A stretch of 32,955 nt of DNA from positions 1 to 32,955 of the forward strand of contig JAURWR010000003.1 of the NCBI GenBank assembly GCA_030654805.1, given 5' to 3'. The position numbers were made by a program, and so were the translations under genes. Each line of letters begins with the position of its first letter. The first letter of the stretch is position 1. This document shows, in pieces, positions 23,161 through 31,773 of the stretch. The DNA comes from Burkholderiaceae bacterium (GTDB lineage Bacteria > Pseudomonadota > Gammaproteobacteria > Burkholderiales > Burkholderiaceae_C). The notes under the pieces are model-generated. The model ran no database searches and was not told the DNA's origin. It was given only the letters and a program-made list of their open reading frames with translations.

Positions 23161-23811
23161 ATGAGCCATCACACATCTGCCTGCTCCTCTCCCCGGCTGA
23201 CCTGCGCCCGACTGCTTGTCGCGTTCGCGGTCTCCGCGTTCGGCCTGCCGCTCGCACATGCCGAGAAGGCGGACAAGTCCAAGCCACTCAACATCGAGGC
23301 AGACAACGGCCGCTACGACGATGCCAAGCAGATGGGCACGTTCACCGGCAATGTCGTGGTCACCAAAGGGACCATGTCGATGCGCGCCGCCAAGATCGAG
23401 GTGCGTCAGACGCCTGATGGTGCGCAGTTCGGCGTTGCCACAGCCGATGCGGACAAGCGAGCCGTGTTCCGGCAAAAGCGGGAAGGTCTCGACGAGTACA
23501 TCGAAGGCGAAGGCGAACGCATCGAATACGACGGCAAGGCCGACACGATCCGCTTTGTCAATCGAGCGGTGATTCGGCGCTTTCGCGGTTCGACTCTGGC
23601 CGATGAAACCAACGGCAGCGTGATCGTCTACGACAACACGGCCGAGGTCTTCAGCGTGGTCGGTGGCGCTGCTGCTGCCACGCCGACCAACCCGAGTGGT
23701 CGGGTTCGCGCCGTGCTCACCCCGCGTGAAGCCCCGGCTGCTGCCGATGCGGCGTCACAGCCAGCGGGCGTCACTCTCAAGCCCAGCACGTCGCTGGGCG
23801 ACAAGCGTTGA
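23161..23811 (+). CDS. lptA: LPS transport periplasmic protein LptA
   Basis: This 216-residue periplasmic protein forms the bridge that carries LPS from the inner-membrane LptBFGC complex to LptD in the outer membrane. A signal peptide (to about residue 34, ending AHA) precedes an OstA/LptA beta-jellyroll: [59 protein letters not shown]. The C-terminal 50 residues are Ala/Pro-rich and probably disordered. The stop overlaps the lptB start as TTGA, so the two are translationally coupled. The usual lptC is not upstream; dsbA is. Confidence 0.92.
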   Translation: MSHHTSACSSPRLTCARLLVAFAVSAFGLPLAHAEKADKSKPLNIEADNGRYDDAKQMGTFTGNVVVTKGTMSMRAAKIEVRQTPDGAQFGVATADADKRAVFRQKREGLDEYIEGEGERIEYDGKADTIRFVNRAVIRRFRGSTLADETNGSVIVYDNTAEVFSVVGGAAAATPTNPSGRVRAVLTPREAPAAADAASQPAGVTLKPSTSLGDKR

Positions 23812-24581
23812 ACACTGCGGCGACGGAGACCCGGTCTGCGGTTCACCGCTTGAGTGCGAGCGGGCTGCAAAAAAGTTACGGTGCGCGCAAGGTTGTCAAG
23901 GACGTGCATCTGTCGGTGGACGCTGGCGAAGTCGTGGGTCTGCTCGGACCCAATGGCGCCGGCAAGACGACCAGTTTCTACATGATCGTGGGTCTGGTGC
24001 CCGCCGATGCCGGAGAGATCACCATTGAAGGCCAGCGCGTCGAGCGGCTGCCGATCCACCGGCGCTCACGTCTCGGCTTGTCCTACCTGCCGCAGGAAGC
24101 GTCAATCTTTCGCAAGTTGAACGTCGAGGACAACATCCGCGCGGTGCTCGAACTCCAGCTCGACGCCAATGGCAAGACGCTGCGGCCGGCAGTGATCGAC
24201 GAGTTGCTCGAAGGGCTGCTGCGAGACCTCGGCATCGAGAAGCTGCGCGATTCGCCTGCGCTCGCGCTGTCGGGAGGTGAACGCCGACGCGTCGAGATCG
24301 CGCGCGCCCTGGCCACGCAACCGCGCTTCATCCTGCTGGACGAACCGTTTGCCGGCGTCGACCCGATCGCAGTGATCGAGATCCAGCGGATCATCGGTTT
24401 CCTCAAGACCCGTGGCATCGGTGTGCTGATCACCGACCACAACGTGCGCGAAACGCTGGGCATCTGCGATCGCGCCTACATCATCAGCGAAGGGCGGGTG
24501 CTGGCCGAAGGCACCTCGTCCGAAATCGTCGACAACCCCGACGTGCGCAAGGTCTACCTCGGCGAAAACTTCCGGATGTGA
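23808..24581 (+). CDS. lptB: LPS export ABC transporter ATP-binding protein LptB
   Basis: This 257-residue ATPase powers LPS extraction by LptFG at the inner membrane. Walker A is GPNGAGKTT (47-55), the Q-loop is YLPQEASIF, the ABC signature is LSGGERRR (154-161), Walker B is [13 protein letters not shown] (174-186), and the switch His is in TDHNVRET. The TTG start at 23808 overlaps the lptA stop. The product carries about 14 extra residues before the usual start of the ABC domain, so a slightly later start is possible, but none is better placed. rpoN follows after a repeat-bearing gap of 104 bases. Confidence 0.95.
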   Translation: MNTAATETRSAVHRLSASGLQKSYGARKVVKDVHLSVDAGEVVGLLGPNGAGKTTSFYMIVGLVPADAGEITIEGQRVERLPIHRRSRLGLSYLPQEASIFRKLNVEDNIRAVLELQLDANGKTLRPAVIDELLEGLLRDLGIEKLRDSPALALSGGERRRVEIARALATQPRFILLDEPFAGVDPIAVIEIQRIIGFLKTRGIGVLITDHNVRETLGICDRAYIISEGRVLAEGTSSEIVDNPDVRKVYLGENFRM

Positions 24582-24585
24582 CTGA

Positions 24586-24660
24586 TGAGCCCCCCAGTCG
24601 CTTCGCTCCTGCCCCCAGGGGGCGCCGCCTGGCAGCCCGGGAGACCCGGGCTGCGGGCGT
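24586..24660. repeat. GC-rich intergenic repeat element with nested hairpins
   Basis: The lptB-rpoN gap holds CCCCCCAGTCGCTTCGCTCC, then the quasi-palindrome GCCCCCAGGGGGC (24611-24623). A perfect ten-base stem follows, GCAGCCCGGG/CCCGGGCTGC (24632-24654) with loop AGA. This wording closely resembles a short intergenic repeat that I recall as common in Burkholderiales genomes. It may act as a terminator, mRNA stabiliser or non-autonomous mobile repeat. Confidence 0.6.
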
Positions 24661-24685
24661 GGCTTGATCCGATGGGCGGCTGCTC

Positions 24686-26227
24686 ATGAAGCCGTCATTA
24701 CAGGTACGGCTGTCGCAGCATCTGGCGCTGACGCCGCAGTTGCAGCAGTCGATTCGGTTGTTGCAGCTGTCGACGCTGGAGCTGCACCAGGAGGTCGAGC
24801 AGATGCTCGATCAGAACCCGTTTCTCGAGACCGAGGACGAAGGCGCGCCCGCATTCGAGCCGATGGTCGACCGGTCGACGCCAACCGAGCGCGTGGCCGA
24901 GCGCGAGACCGAGCGTGCCGATACTCCTTCCGAGTCGAGCGGTGAAGGTGGCGACGACGCCCCGGGCGTTGACGCTGCGGATTTCGGCACCACCGAGCGC
25001 GACGACTGGGAAAACGGCACCGAGCGCGAAGACTTCGACGGCATCCGCGAGACACCCGGCAAGGCCGGCACCACCAACAACGACGGCGAGGAATTTGACC
25101 CTCAGGACCGCAACCCCACGCCCGCCAGCCTGCAAGACCACTTGCGCACCCAGTTGCTCGGCATGCGTCTGTCGCCCGAAGACGCTGCGGCGATCGAGGT
25201 GCTGATCGAATCGCTGGACGGTGACGGCTACCTGGCTGACAGCCTGGAAGACATCGCCGCGTCCCTGGCCGGCGATGACGAAGACCGTCTTGAGGAGGTG
25301 ATGGATCGCCTGAGTTGCGCGCTGAAGTGGCTGCAGAACCTGGATCCGATCGGCGTTGGCGCACGCGATCTGCCCGAATGCCTGACCCTGCAGCTGCGAC
25401 TGCTGCCGCGCAGCGAGGCGCAGATGATCGCGATCATGATCTGCAAGCAGCATCTCGAACTGCTGGCACGACGTGACCTGAAAAAGTTGATGTCCGTGAC
25501 CGGCGCCGACGAGGATCTGGTCAAGCAGGCGCAGGCATTGATCACGGCGCTGGAGCCCAAGCCTGGCCGGCCGTTTGCACGTGCCGAGGCCAACATCATC
25601 ATTCCCGACGTGATCGTGCAGAAGTCGGGCCGCAACTGGAAGGTCGTGCTGAACCCGGACGTGATGCCCAAGTTGCGCATCAACGATCTTTATGCGCAGG
25701 CGATCCGTCAGGGCCGCGGTGCAGCCAATGCCAACGGCAGCCATGCCGGACTCAGCTCGCGGCTGCAAGAGGCGCGCTGGTTCATGAAGAACATCCAGCA
25801 GCGATTCGACACCATCCAGCGCGTCTCGCAGGCCATCGTCGAGCGGCAGAAGAACTTCTTCACCCATGGCGAGATCGCGATGAAGCCGCTGGTGCTGCGC
25901 GAGATCGCCGATGAGCTGGGTCTGCACGAATCGACCATCTCGCGCGTGACCACCGCCAAGTACATGGCCACGGTGTTCGGCACCTTTGAGCTGAAGTACT
26001 TCTTCGGCTCGTCGCTGAACACCGATGCCGGTGGCAACGCGTCCAGCACGGCGGTGCGCGCACTGATCAAGCAGCTGGTTGCGGCCGAGAACCTGCTGAA
26101 GCCCTTGTCCGACAGTCAGCTCAGCAAGATGCTCGAAGAGCAGGGCATCCAGGTCGCGCGTCGCACAGTGGCCAAGTACCGCGAAGCGCTTCGGATCGCT
26201 CCGGCCAATCTGCGCAAGACCATGTGA
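24686..26227 (+). CDS. rpoN: RNA polymerase sigma-54 factor
   Basis: This 513-residue sigma factor directs RNA polymerase to -24/-12 promoters that need enhancer-binding ATPases. Region I (about 1-50) is Gln/Leu-rich, with LTPQLQQSIRLLQLSTLEL. Region II (about 50-145) is acidic and low-complexity. The core-binding domain follows, with the helix-turn-helix in LGLHESTISRVTTAKY near residue 412. The RpoN box ARRTVAKYRE is at about 490-499. ATG 24686 is chosen as the start of region I. The lptB-rpoN adjacency is the common proteobacterial order. Confidence 0.97.
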   Translation: MKPSLQVRLSQHLALTPQLQQSIRLLQLSTLELHQEVEQMLDQNPFLETEDEGAPAFEPMVDRSTPTERVAERETERADTPSESSGEGGDDAPGVDAADFGTTERDDWENGTEREDFDGIRETPGKAGTTNNDGEEFDPQDRNPTPASLQDHLRTQLLGMRLSPEDAAAIEVLIESLDGDGYLADSLEDIAASLAGDDEDRLEEVMDRLSCALKWLQNLDPIGVGARDLPECLTLQLRLLPRSEAQMIAIMICKQHLELLARRDLKKLMSVTGADEDLVKQAQALITALEPKPGRPFARAEANIIIPDVIVQKSGRNWKVVLNPDVMPKLRINDLYAQAIRQGRGAANANGSHAGLSSRLQEARWFMKNIQQRFDTIQRVSQAIVERQKNFFTHGEIAMKPLVLREIADELGLHESTISRVTTAKYMATVFGTFELKYFFGSSLNTDAGGNASSTAVRALIKQLVAAENLLKPLSDSQLSKMLEEQGIQVARRTVAKYREALRIAPANLRKTM

Positions 26228-26231
26228 GCGC

Positions 26232-26256
26232 GCGTGGGCGATCTCTTCGCCCACGC
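26232..26256. terminator. Perfect 10-bp hairpin just after rpoN
   Basis: GCGTGGGCGA (26232-26241) and TCGCCCACGC (26247-26256) pair fully around TCTCT, starting five bases after the rpoN stop. Position and stem strength fit a transcription terminator, though no T-run follows. The methyltransferase ATG is 46 bases farther on. Confidence 0.55.
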
Positions 26257-26302
26257 CGCTCGTGATCGCTGCCTCCACTACGCCCTTACTCGCAGGACCT
26301 GC

Positions 26303-27556
26303 ATGACCGCTCCATTTTTCCTGCCCTGTGCTGCCGGCGTCGAGGCGCTGCTGGCCGCCGAGGTGCAGCGGTTGCTGCCAACGACCGCCGTGCACGCGCA
26401 GCGCGGCGGCGTGGCACTCGACGGCGGGCCGAGCGATGTCATGGTGCTCAACCTCGAATCGCGCCTCGCGCAGCGGGTGCTGGTCGAGGTGGCCGAGGGC
26501 CCCTACCGCGACGAGCAAGCGCTGTACGACCTGGCCGCCAGCGTGGACTGGACGCAGTGGATCACGCCGCAACACACGCTGCGTGTCGATACCACCGCGC
26601 ACCGCAGCCCGCTGCGCAGCCTCAATTTTGCGGCGTTGCGCGTCAAGGATGCGGTGTGCGACCGGCTGCGCGACGCCACCGGCGAGCGGCCCAGCGTCGA
26701 CATCCGCCAGCCCGATCTGGCGCTGGTGCTGCACCTGGGCGAGGAGCGCGCGGCGCTTTATGTCGACAGCTCGGGCGAACCGCTTTTCAAGCGCGGCTGG
26801 CGTGAGGACAAGGGCGATGCGCCGCTGAAGGAAACGCTGGCCGCCGCGATGCTCGCCGCCGCCGGCTGGCAGGGCCGGCCCGATGCCGGCGGTGCCTTGC
26901 ACGACCCGTGCTGCGGTTCGGGGACGATCGCGATCGAAGCCGCGCAGATCGCCTGCGGGATCGCGCCGGGGCTGAAGCGCCGCTTCGCTTTCGAGCGACT
27001 GCTGCCGTTCGCGACGCCCGAGATGCGCGCCGAACTGCAGCGGCTGCGCAGCCATGCGCAGTCGCGCATCCATGCGTCGGCGGTGCCGATCCACGCCAGC
27101 GACGTGTCTTTCCGCATGGTCGATTTCGCCCGCCGCAATGCACAGCGCGCCGGCGTCGAGGCGGCGATCACCTTCAACGGCGGCGATGCGCTGGAGCGTC
27201 CGGCACCGGCGTTGCCCGACGACCTGCCTGGCACGCTGATGCTGAACCCGCCCTACGGCGAACGCATCGAAGTCGCCGGCAAGGCGGCGCGCCCTGCGAT
27301 GCAGGTCGAGGGGCTGGGCAACAAGGAACTACCCGACGACTTCTTCGCGCGCTTGAGTGCGCACTGGAAGCGTGCCTACACCCAGCATCCCGCCGGTTGG
27401 ACCGCCCACGTGCTGAGCCCGGACATGAAGCTCCCCGGCGCAATGCGTCTGAAGGAATCGCGTCGCACCCCGATGTGGAACGGCCCGATCGAATGCCGCC
27501 TGTTCCGCTTCGATCTGGTGGCCGGAACCATGCGCGGGGAGGGTGCAACCCGGTAG
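26303..27556 (+). CDS. rlmL: THUMP-domain 23S rRNA guanine-N2 methyltransferase (RlmL N-terminal-half type)
   Basis: This 417-residue S-adenosylmethionine enzyme resembles the half of E. coli RlmL that makes m2G2445 in 23S rRNA; the RlmK half (m7G2069) is absent, as in YpsC-like proteins. It has an N-terminal ferredoxin-like/THUMP region (about 1-155) with the FKRGWR segment. The Rossmann methyltransferase part has motif I HDPCCGSGTIAIEAA (about 199-213) and the catalytic NPPYGER (about 315-321). ATG 26303 is chosen because the domain begins at once; the frame is open to 26234 across the rpoN terminator hairpin. Site specificity is inferred from the family. Confidence 0.85.
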   Translation: MTAPFFLPCAAGVEALLAAEVQRLLPTTAVHAQRGGVALDGGPSDVMVLNLESRLAQRVLVEVAEGPYRDEQALYDLAASVDWTQWITPQHTLRVDTTAHRSPLRSLNFAALRVKDAVCDRLRDATGERPSVDIRQPDLALVLHLGEERAALYVDSSGEPLFKRGWREDKGDAPLKETLAAAMLAAAGWQGRPDAGGALHDPCCGSGTIAIEAAQIACGIAPGLKRRFAFERLLPFATPEMRAELQRLRSHAQSRIHASAVPIHASDVSFRMVDFARRNAQRAGVEAAITFNGGDALERPAPALPDDLPGTLMLNPPYGERIEVAGKAARPAMQVEGLGNKELPDDFFARLSAHWKRAYTQHPAGWTAHVLSPDMKLPGAMRLKESRRTPMWNGPIECRLFRFDLVAGTMRGEGATR

Positions 27557-27562
27557 ACCGGG
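27549..27562. terminator. Short hairpin at the rlmL stop
   Basis: CCCGGT and ACCGGG form a six-base stem with a two-base loop across the TAG stop of the methyltransferase, in the 25-base convergent gap before the yidB-like gene. It is a weak candidate for a terminator. Confidence 0.25.
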
Positions 27563-27581
27563 CCGGTGCGCAAACTGCGGG

Positions 27582-28043
27582 TCAGGAGAAGCGCCTCAGC
27601 AGGTCGCCCAGCCCTTCAAACCCGGCAAGCTCGTCTGCATTGACGCCGCCTTCGGGCAGTTGCCCACCGGGCGTCATCCGATCCACCACTTGAGGCAACA
27701 GCTCGGACAGGTGCCCGGCCGTTTCACCCTGGGGCAAGCCGATCTGCCGGGCGATCTGGGCAATCAAGTCGGTGCCGAGCGCACCTTCGACCTGATCGGG
27801 CGACACCGGGACGTTCTGGCCGGTGCTGACCCAAGACGATGCGGCCTCGCCGAGACCCGCCTGCTGAAACTTTGCCATCAGGTCTCCGAGGCCACCCAGG
27901 CCACCACCGGCCGCAGCGCCATTCCGGTTGGTGAGCATGCCCAGCACGATGTTGATCAGTGCAGCCTGGCCGCCGCCGGTTCCAGCCGCATTCCCCGAGG
28001 TGCCGCCTGCCAGCGCACCGATGACCGAATCGAGCAAGCCCAT
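27582..28043 (-). CDS. YidB-family (DUF937) protein
   Basis: The 153-residue protein begins MGLLDSVIGALAGG, the typical YidB start, followed by glycine-rich repeats. The conserved C-terminal core reads LGTDLIAQIARQIGLPQGE, then HLSELLPQVVDRMTPGGQLP. The function of YidB/DUF937 proteins is not established; no signal peptide or membrane helix is evident. ATG 28043 is preferred over ATG 28055 because GGAG lies six bases upstream of it. It follows rsmE in the same direction after 65 bases. Confidence 0.8.
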   Translation of the reverse strand: MGLLDSVIGALAGGTSGNAAGTGGGQAALINIVLGMLTNRNGAAAGGGLGGLGDLMAKFQQAGLGEAASSWVSTGQNVPVSPDQVEGALGTDLIAQIARQIGLPQGETAGHLSELLPQVVDRMTPGGQLPEGGVNADELAGFEGLGDLLRRFS

Positions 28044-28108
28044 CGCAATCTCCATGAGTGTTGGCTGGCGATTCTGGCCGTCGTCCCGTGACAAGACAAG
28101 CGCATCGC

Positions 28109-28840
28109 TCAGAGCGTGTTCGGCTGCAAGGCCAGCGCGGCGAGAACGGCAAGCGGTGCGGTGTCCGCGCGCAGCACCCGTGGCCCGAGCGATGCCGGTT
28201 GGAATCCCGCCTGCATCGCCGATTGCTCTTCGGCCTCAGACAGGCCGCCCTCCGGGCCGCTGAGGTACAGCAGGTGCTGTCCCGCTGTCGCGATCGGGTT
28301 CCAACGGCGGTCTTCACGCAGGCTCAGCAGCTGCCGAATCTGGGTTGGGTCCGGTGACAGGCTGGCGAGCCACTGCGCAATCGTGCGCACCGGATGCACC
28401 GTCGGCACCTGCGTGCGCCCGCACTGTTCGCTCGCCGAGGCTGCCACCGCCTGCCAGTGCGCCACCTTCTTGTCGGCGCGGTCGCCCACCAGGCGCAGCA
28501 CCGAGCGCTCGCAGACCAGTGGCTGGATGCCCGCGACGCCGAGCTCGGTGGCCTTTTCGACGACGTTGTCCATCCGGTCGTTGGCCGGCATGCCCATCGC
28601 GAGCGTGACGTCGAAAGGCAGTTCGCAGGTTGTGTCCACATGCTCGATCAGGTGCACGGACACCTCGCTGCGCCCGATGCGATCGATGCAAGCGTGCCAC
28701 TCGCCACCGCCGCCGTCGAACAACGTGATGTCGTCGCCGGGCTGCAGGCGCAACACTTGTACGTGGCGCGCCGGGCCAGGCGGAAGCGTGCGGACGTCAC
28801 CTGCGCGAAGCGGCGGTGGTACGAAGAATCGAGGGGGCAT
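28109..28840 (-). CDS. rsmE: 16S rRNA m3U1498 methyltransferase RsmE
   Basis: This 243-residue SPOUT-class enzyme methylates N3 of U1498 in 16S rRNA. It has an N-terminal PUA-like domain beginning PPRFFVPPPL, with HVQVLRLQPGDDITLFDG. The C-terminal trefoil-knot domain contains EKATELGVAGIQPL, ERSV, the SAM-binding GPEGGLSEAEE and the knot-closing LGPRVLRADTAPLAVLAAL. Length matches the family. ATG 28840 is taken; a TTG two codons upstream is possible. It lies 30 bases after fadD and may be co-transcribed with it. Confidence 0.94.
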   Translation of the reverse strand: MPPRFFVPPPLRAGDVRTLPPGPARHVQVLRLQPGDDITLFDGGGGEWHACIDRIGRSEVSVHLIEHVDTTCELPFDVTLAMGMPANDRMDNVVEKATELGVAGIQPLVCERSVLRLVGDRADKKVAHWQAVAASASEQCGRTQVPTVHPVRTIAQWLASLSPDPTQIRQLLSLREDRRWNPIATAGQHLLYLSGPEGGLSEAEEQSAMQAGFQPASLGPRVLRADTAPLAVLAALALQPNTL

Positions 28841-28870
28841 CAGCAAAGACTTGAGGTGGGCAGCCGGGCA

Positions 28871-30544
28871 TCAACGGCGATCACGCAATTCTCGGCGCAG
28901 GATCTTGCCGACGTTGGTCTTGGGCAACTCGTCGCGGAACTCGATGACCCGTGGCCGCTTGTAGCCGGCAAGAGTGGCCTCGCAATGGCTGCGCACCGCG
29001 CCTTCGGTGAGTTGCGGATCGCTGCGCACGATCACCAGCTTGACGACCTCACCGGCCTTGTCGTCGGCCACACCGACGGCCGCGCATTCGGCGATGCCTG
29101 ACAGTTGCGAGACGACGTCCTCGACTTCGTTTGGGTACACGTTGAAACCATTGACCAGGATCATGTCCTTCTTGCGGTCGATGATCTTGAAGTAACCACG
29201 TTCGTCGACCGTGCCGATGTCACCCGACTTGAAAAAACCATCCGGCGTCATCGCCTTCGCGGTTTCATCGGGGCGCTGCCAGTAACCGGCCATCACCTGG
29301 GGACCGCGGATGGCGATCTCTCCCGGATTGCCCGCAGGCACCTCGTCGCCGGCCTCGTCGAGCAGCTTCATTTCGGTGTTGGGTAGGGGCACACCGATGG
29401 TGCCGTTGAAGCTGGTGTTGTCGATGGGATTGCAGCTGGCCGTGGGCGATGTTTCCGACAAGCCATAGCCCTCGACGATCGGGCAACCGGTTTTTTCCAA
29501 CCACAGCTGCGCCGTTGCGCTTTGCACAGCCATGCCACCACCGATCGAGATGATCAGGTGACTCCAGTCGACCTGGCCGAAGTCGGGGTGGCTGGCCATC
29601 GCCTTGAACAGCGTGCTGACGGCGGGAAAGCTGTGAAAGCGCTCGCGGGCCAGATCCTTGAACATGGCAGGCAGGTCTCGCGGATTGACGATCAGCAGGC
29701 TGCATCCGCCCATGCGCAGACCCAGCATCATGTTCGTGTTGAACCCGAAGATGTGATAGATCGGCAAGGCGCAGACGGTCATGAGCTGCTCGCCCGGAGG
29801 AATCTTCCTGAGCGCCGGGCCGTGCCAGGCCTCGGACTGCAGGACGTTGGCGACCAGGTTGCGATGCAACAGCACCGCGCCCTTGCTGATGCCGGTCGTT
29901 CCGCCGGTGTACTGCAGCACGGCGATGTCGTCGGGGCCGACGGCGACTGCCCGCAACGGGCGGTTCTTTCCTGCGGACAGGGCCGAATTGAAGGTCACCG
30001 CACCGGGCAACTCGAAGGGTGGCACCAGTTTCTTCACGTGGCGGACCACGTGATTGACGATCCAGGATTTCGGGATTCCCAGCAGATCGCCGAGTGCCGT
30101 GACGATGACGCGCCTGATCGGCACCGAGGGCAGCACCTTCTGCAGCGTGGTCGCGAAGTTCTCGATGACCACCACACCGGTCGCCCCCGAGTCCTTCAGT
30201 TGGTGTTCCAGCTCGCGTGGCGTGTACAGCGGGTTGACGTTCACCACCACGCAACCAGCGCGCAGGACCCCGGCGACTGCAACCGGGTATTGCGGAACGT
30301 TGGGCATCATCAGCGCGATGCGGTCGCCCTTCACGAAGCCCTGCGCCTGCAGGTAGGCCGCGAATGACCTCGATGCCTGGTCGACCTCGCCGAACGTGAG
30401 CGTCTTGCCCATGAACCGGTAAGCGGGCCGGTCACGGTACTTGCTGAAGCTGTCTTCGAGCATCGCGATCAACGACGCATAGGCCTCGACGTCGATCAAT
30501 GCAGGCACCCCCGGCGGGTAATGCTTCAGCCAAGGTTTTTCCAT
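28871..30544 (-). CDS. fadD: Long-chain-fatty-acid--CoA ligase
   Basis: This 557-residue acyl-adenylate-forming enzyme activates fatty acids to acyl-CoA at the inner face of the cytoplasmic membrane. The ATP/AMP motif YTGGTTGISKG is at 212-222. The adenylation motif GYGLSETSP follows, and the C-terminal hinge and catalytic lysine segments are KSGDIGTVDERGYFKIIDRKKDMI-like, with the final lysine in LPKTNVGKILR. The start MEKPWLKHYPPGVP is typical of betaproteobacterial FadD, and GGAG lies just upstream of ATG 30544. The 117-base gap to the upstream transporter gene could hold its own promoter; no FadR-type site was identified. Confidence 0.94.
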   Translation of the reverse strand: MEKPWLKHYPPGVPALIDVEAYASLIAMLEDSFSKYRDRPAYRFMGKTLTFGEVDQASRSFAAYLQAQGFVKGDRIALMMPNVPQYPVAVAGVLRAGCVVVNVNPLYTPRELEHQLKDSGATGVVVIENFATTLQKVLPSVPIRRVIVTALGDLLGIPKSWIVNHVVRHVKKLVPPFELPGAVTFNSALSAGKNRPLRAVAVGPDDIAVLQYTGGTTGISKGAVLLHRNLVANVLQSEAWHGPALRKIPPGEQLMTVCALPIYHIFGFNTNMMLGLRMGGCSLLIVNPRDLPAMFKDLARERFHSFPAVSTLFKAMASHPDFGQVDWSHLIISIGGGMAVQSATAQLWLEKTGCPIVEGYGLSETSPTASCNPIDNTSFNGTIGVPLPNTEMKLLDEAGDEVPAGNPGEIAIRGPQVMAGYWQRPDETAKAMTPDGFFKSGDIGTVDERGYFKIIDRKKDMILVNGFNVYPNEVEDVVSQLSGIAECAAVGVADDKAGEVVKLVIVRSDPQLTEGAVRSHCEATLAGYKRPRVIEFRDELPKTNVGKILRRELRDRR

Positions 30545-30661
30545 GATGCTCCGACTCCGGGGAAGACGAACGATTCTGAGCGATCGTCCTCGCCGATCCA
30601 TCAGGGGATTCGACAGGGCTGAACGGGCGCCGTGGCGGCCCGGATCAGCCCCGAGGCCGGC

Positions 30662-31579
30662 TCATGCACCCAGCGGCAGGCTGGCGTCCGACCGCATCTT
30701 GTCTTCCGGCCCAATCACGACGGTGACGCAGGCGTTCTTGAAATGTCGCGTCACGCCGGCGCGGATCGCGGCAATGTCCTGCTCGACATCGCCGATGCGC
30801 CGATCGGCCTCGAACCCGACGTGGATGTCGATGAACACCCGGTTGCCGGCGCGCCGCGACCGCACGGCGTAGAGCATGTCGTAACGATGAAAGTGCAGCA
30901 CCAGCTCACGCATGATGTCGAGCTTGTCCTTCTCCTCGAGCGTGCCGTCGAGCAGGTCGTACACCGAGCTCGAGAACACGCCAATAGCCGACATCAGGAT
31001 GCTGCCCGCGATCACCAGCGAGGCGATCGGGTCGATGTAGACCGACCACGGCTGATCGGCGAGCGCGAGGCTCAGCGACAGGGACAGGAAGATGAAGATG
31101 TTGCCGAACAGCTTGGTGAAGAACAGCTTGGCCTGCGACGCCATCAGCGGCGACTCCTCGGTGCGTGCAGCCTGACGGCTGCGTCGCCAGAGCCAGCCAT
31201 TGATCACGCCATAGACCACCTGAGCCACCAGGCTGATGACCACGCCGATGCCGCCGACATGCGATGGCGAGATCAGGCCGCGCACCGCATTGACGGAGAT
31301 GACGAGGAACACCAGCGTCATCAGCGCGGCGACGAACAGGCTCGACAGGTTTTCGAGTTTGCCGATGCCGTACTCGTAGGTGTTGCCGCCGCCCCGTGCG
31401 AGCCGCCGCATCGCCATCCAGGCCAGCAGCACCGCGACAAACTCGAGGCTGGTCTTCAGGAAATCGGCCAGCAGCACCGACGATTGAGCCGCCAGCAGCG
31501 CGGCCAGCGTGATCAACGTGTCGACCGCACCGGCGATGACGGCGGTGCGGGTGGAGGATTCCTTGTGCCCGCTCAGCAT
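30662..31579 (-). CDS. Cation-diffusion-facilitator-like transporter with altered metal site
   Basis: The 305-residue membrane protein has about six hydrophobic segments (roughly 12-33, 45-56, 75-100, 110-130, 150-175, 178-200) and a cytosolic C-terminal domain of about 90 residues with RVFIDIHVGFEAD. This is the layout of CDF metal exporters. In helix 2, where zinc CDFs carry D-xx-H-xxx-D (LADxxHxxxD), this protein reads LADFLKTSLE: Asp39 is kept, His is replaced by Lys, and the second Asp by Glu46. The helix 5 Asp is present in YIDPIASLV. The substrate is therefore uncertain. ATG 31579 is chosen over longer in-frame starts because it directly precedes the first helix. Confidence 0.75.
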   Translation of the reverse strand: MLSGHKESSTRTAVIAGAVDTLITLAALLAAQSSVLLADFLKTSLEFVAVLLAWMAMRRLARGGGNTYEYGIGKLENLSSLFVAALMTLVFLVISVNAVRGLISPSHVGGIGVVISLVAQVVYGVINGWLWRRSRQAARTEESPLMASQAKLFFTKLFGNIFIFLSLSLSLALADQPWSVYIDPIASLVIAGSILMSAIGVFSSSVYDLLDGTLEEKDKLDIMRELVLHFHRYDMLYAVRSRRAGNRVFIDIHVGFEADRRIGDVEQDIAAIRAGVTRHFKNACVTVVIGPEDKMRSDASLPLGA

Positions 31580-31734
31580 CGCGGGCCCCTCGCTGGCAGG
31601 GTAGACGATCCCGATCGTGGGTCGATGCGTGCGGCACACGCAGCAGGTGCAGGCTCCGGGGGACGGTCAGGCAAAGGACGCATCTCCGGGTTGAGCAATG
31701 TTCATACCGCGTTCGTTGCGACAACGGCAAACCA

Positions 31735-31765
31735 CCTGCGCGACCCGGGAGCCGGGCCGTGCAGG
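31735..31765 (-). terminator. Terminator hairpin downstream of pntB
   Basis: Read on the minus strand, the stem is CCTGC-A-CG-G-CCCGG with loop CTC and CCGGG-T-CG-C-GCAGG: 13 Watson-Crick or wobble pairs and one A-C mismatch. It starts eight bases after the pntB stop and is followed by TGGTTTG. It is a probable terminator. The rest of the 194-base gap (31580-31773) holds no recognised gene. Confidence 0.6.
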
Positions 31766-31773
31766 CCGAACGG

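Noticed and set aside
24698-27094. A 798-codon minus-strand open frame opposite rpoN and rlmL
   Set aside because: It crosses two well-supported genes and the hairpin between them; composition is shadow-like.
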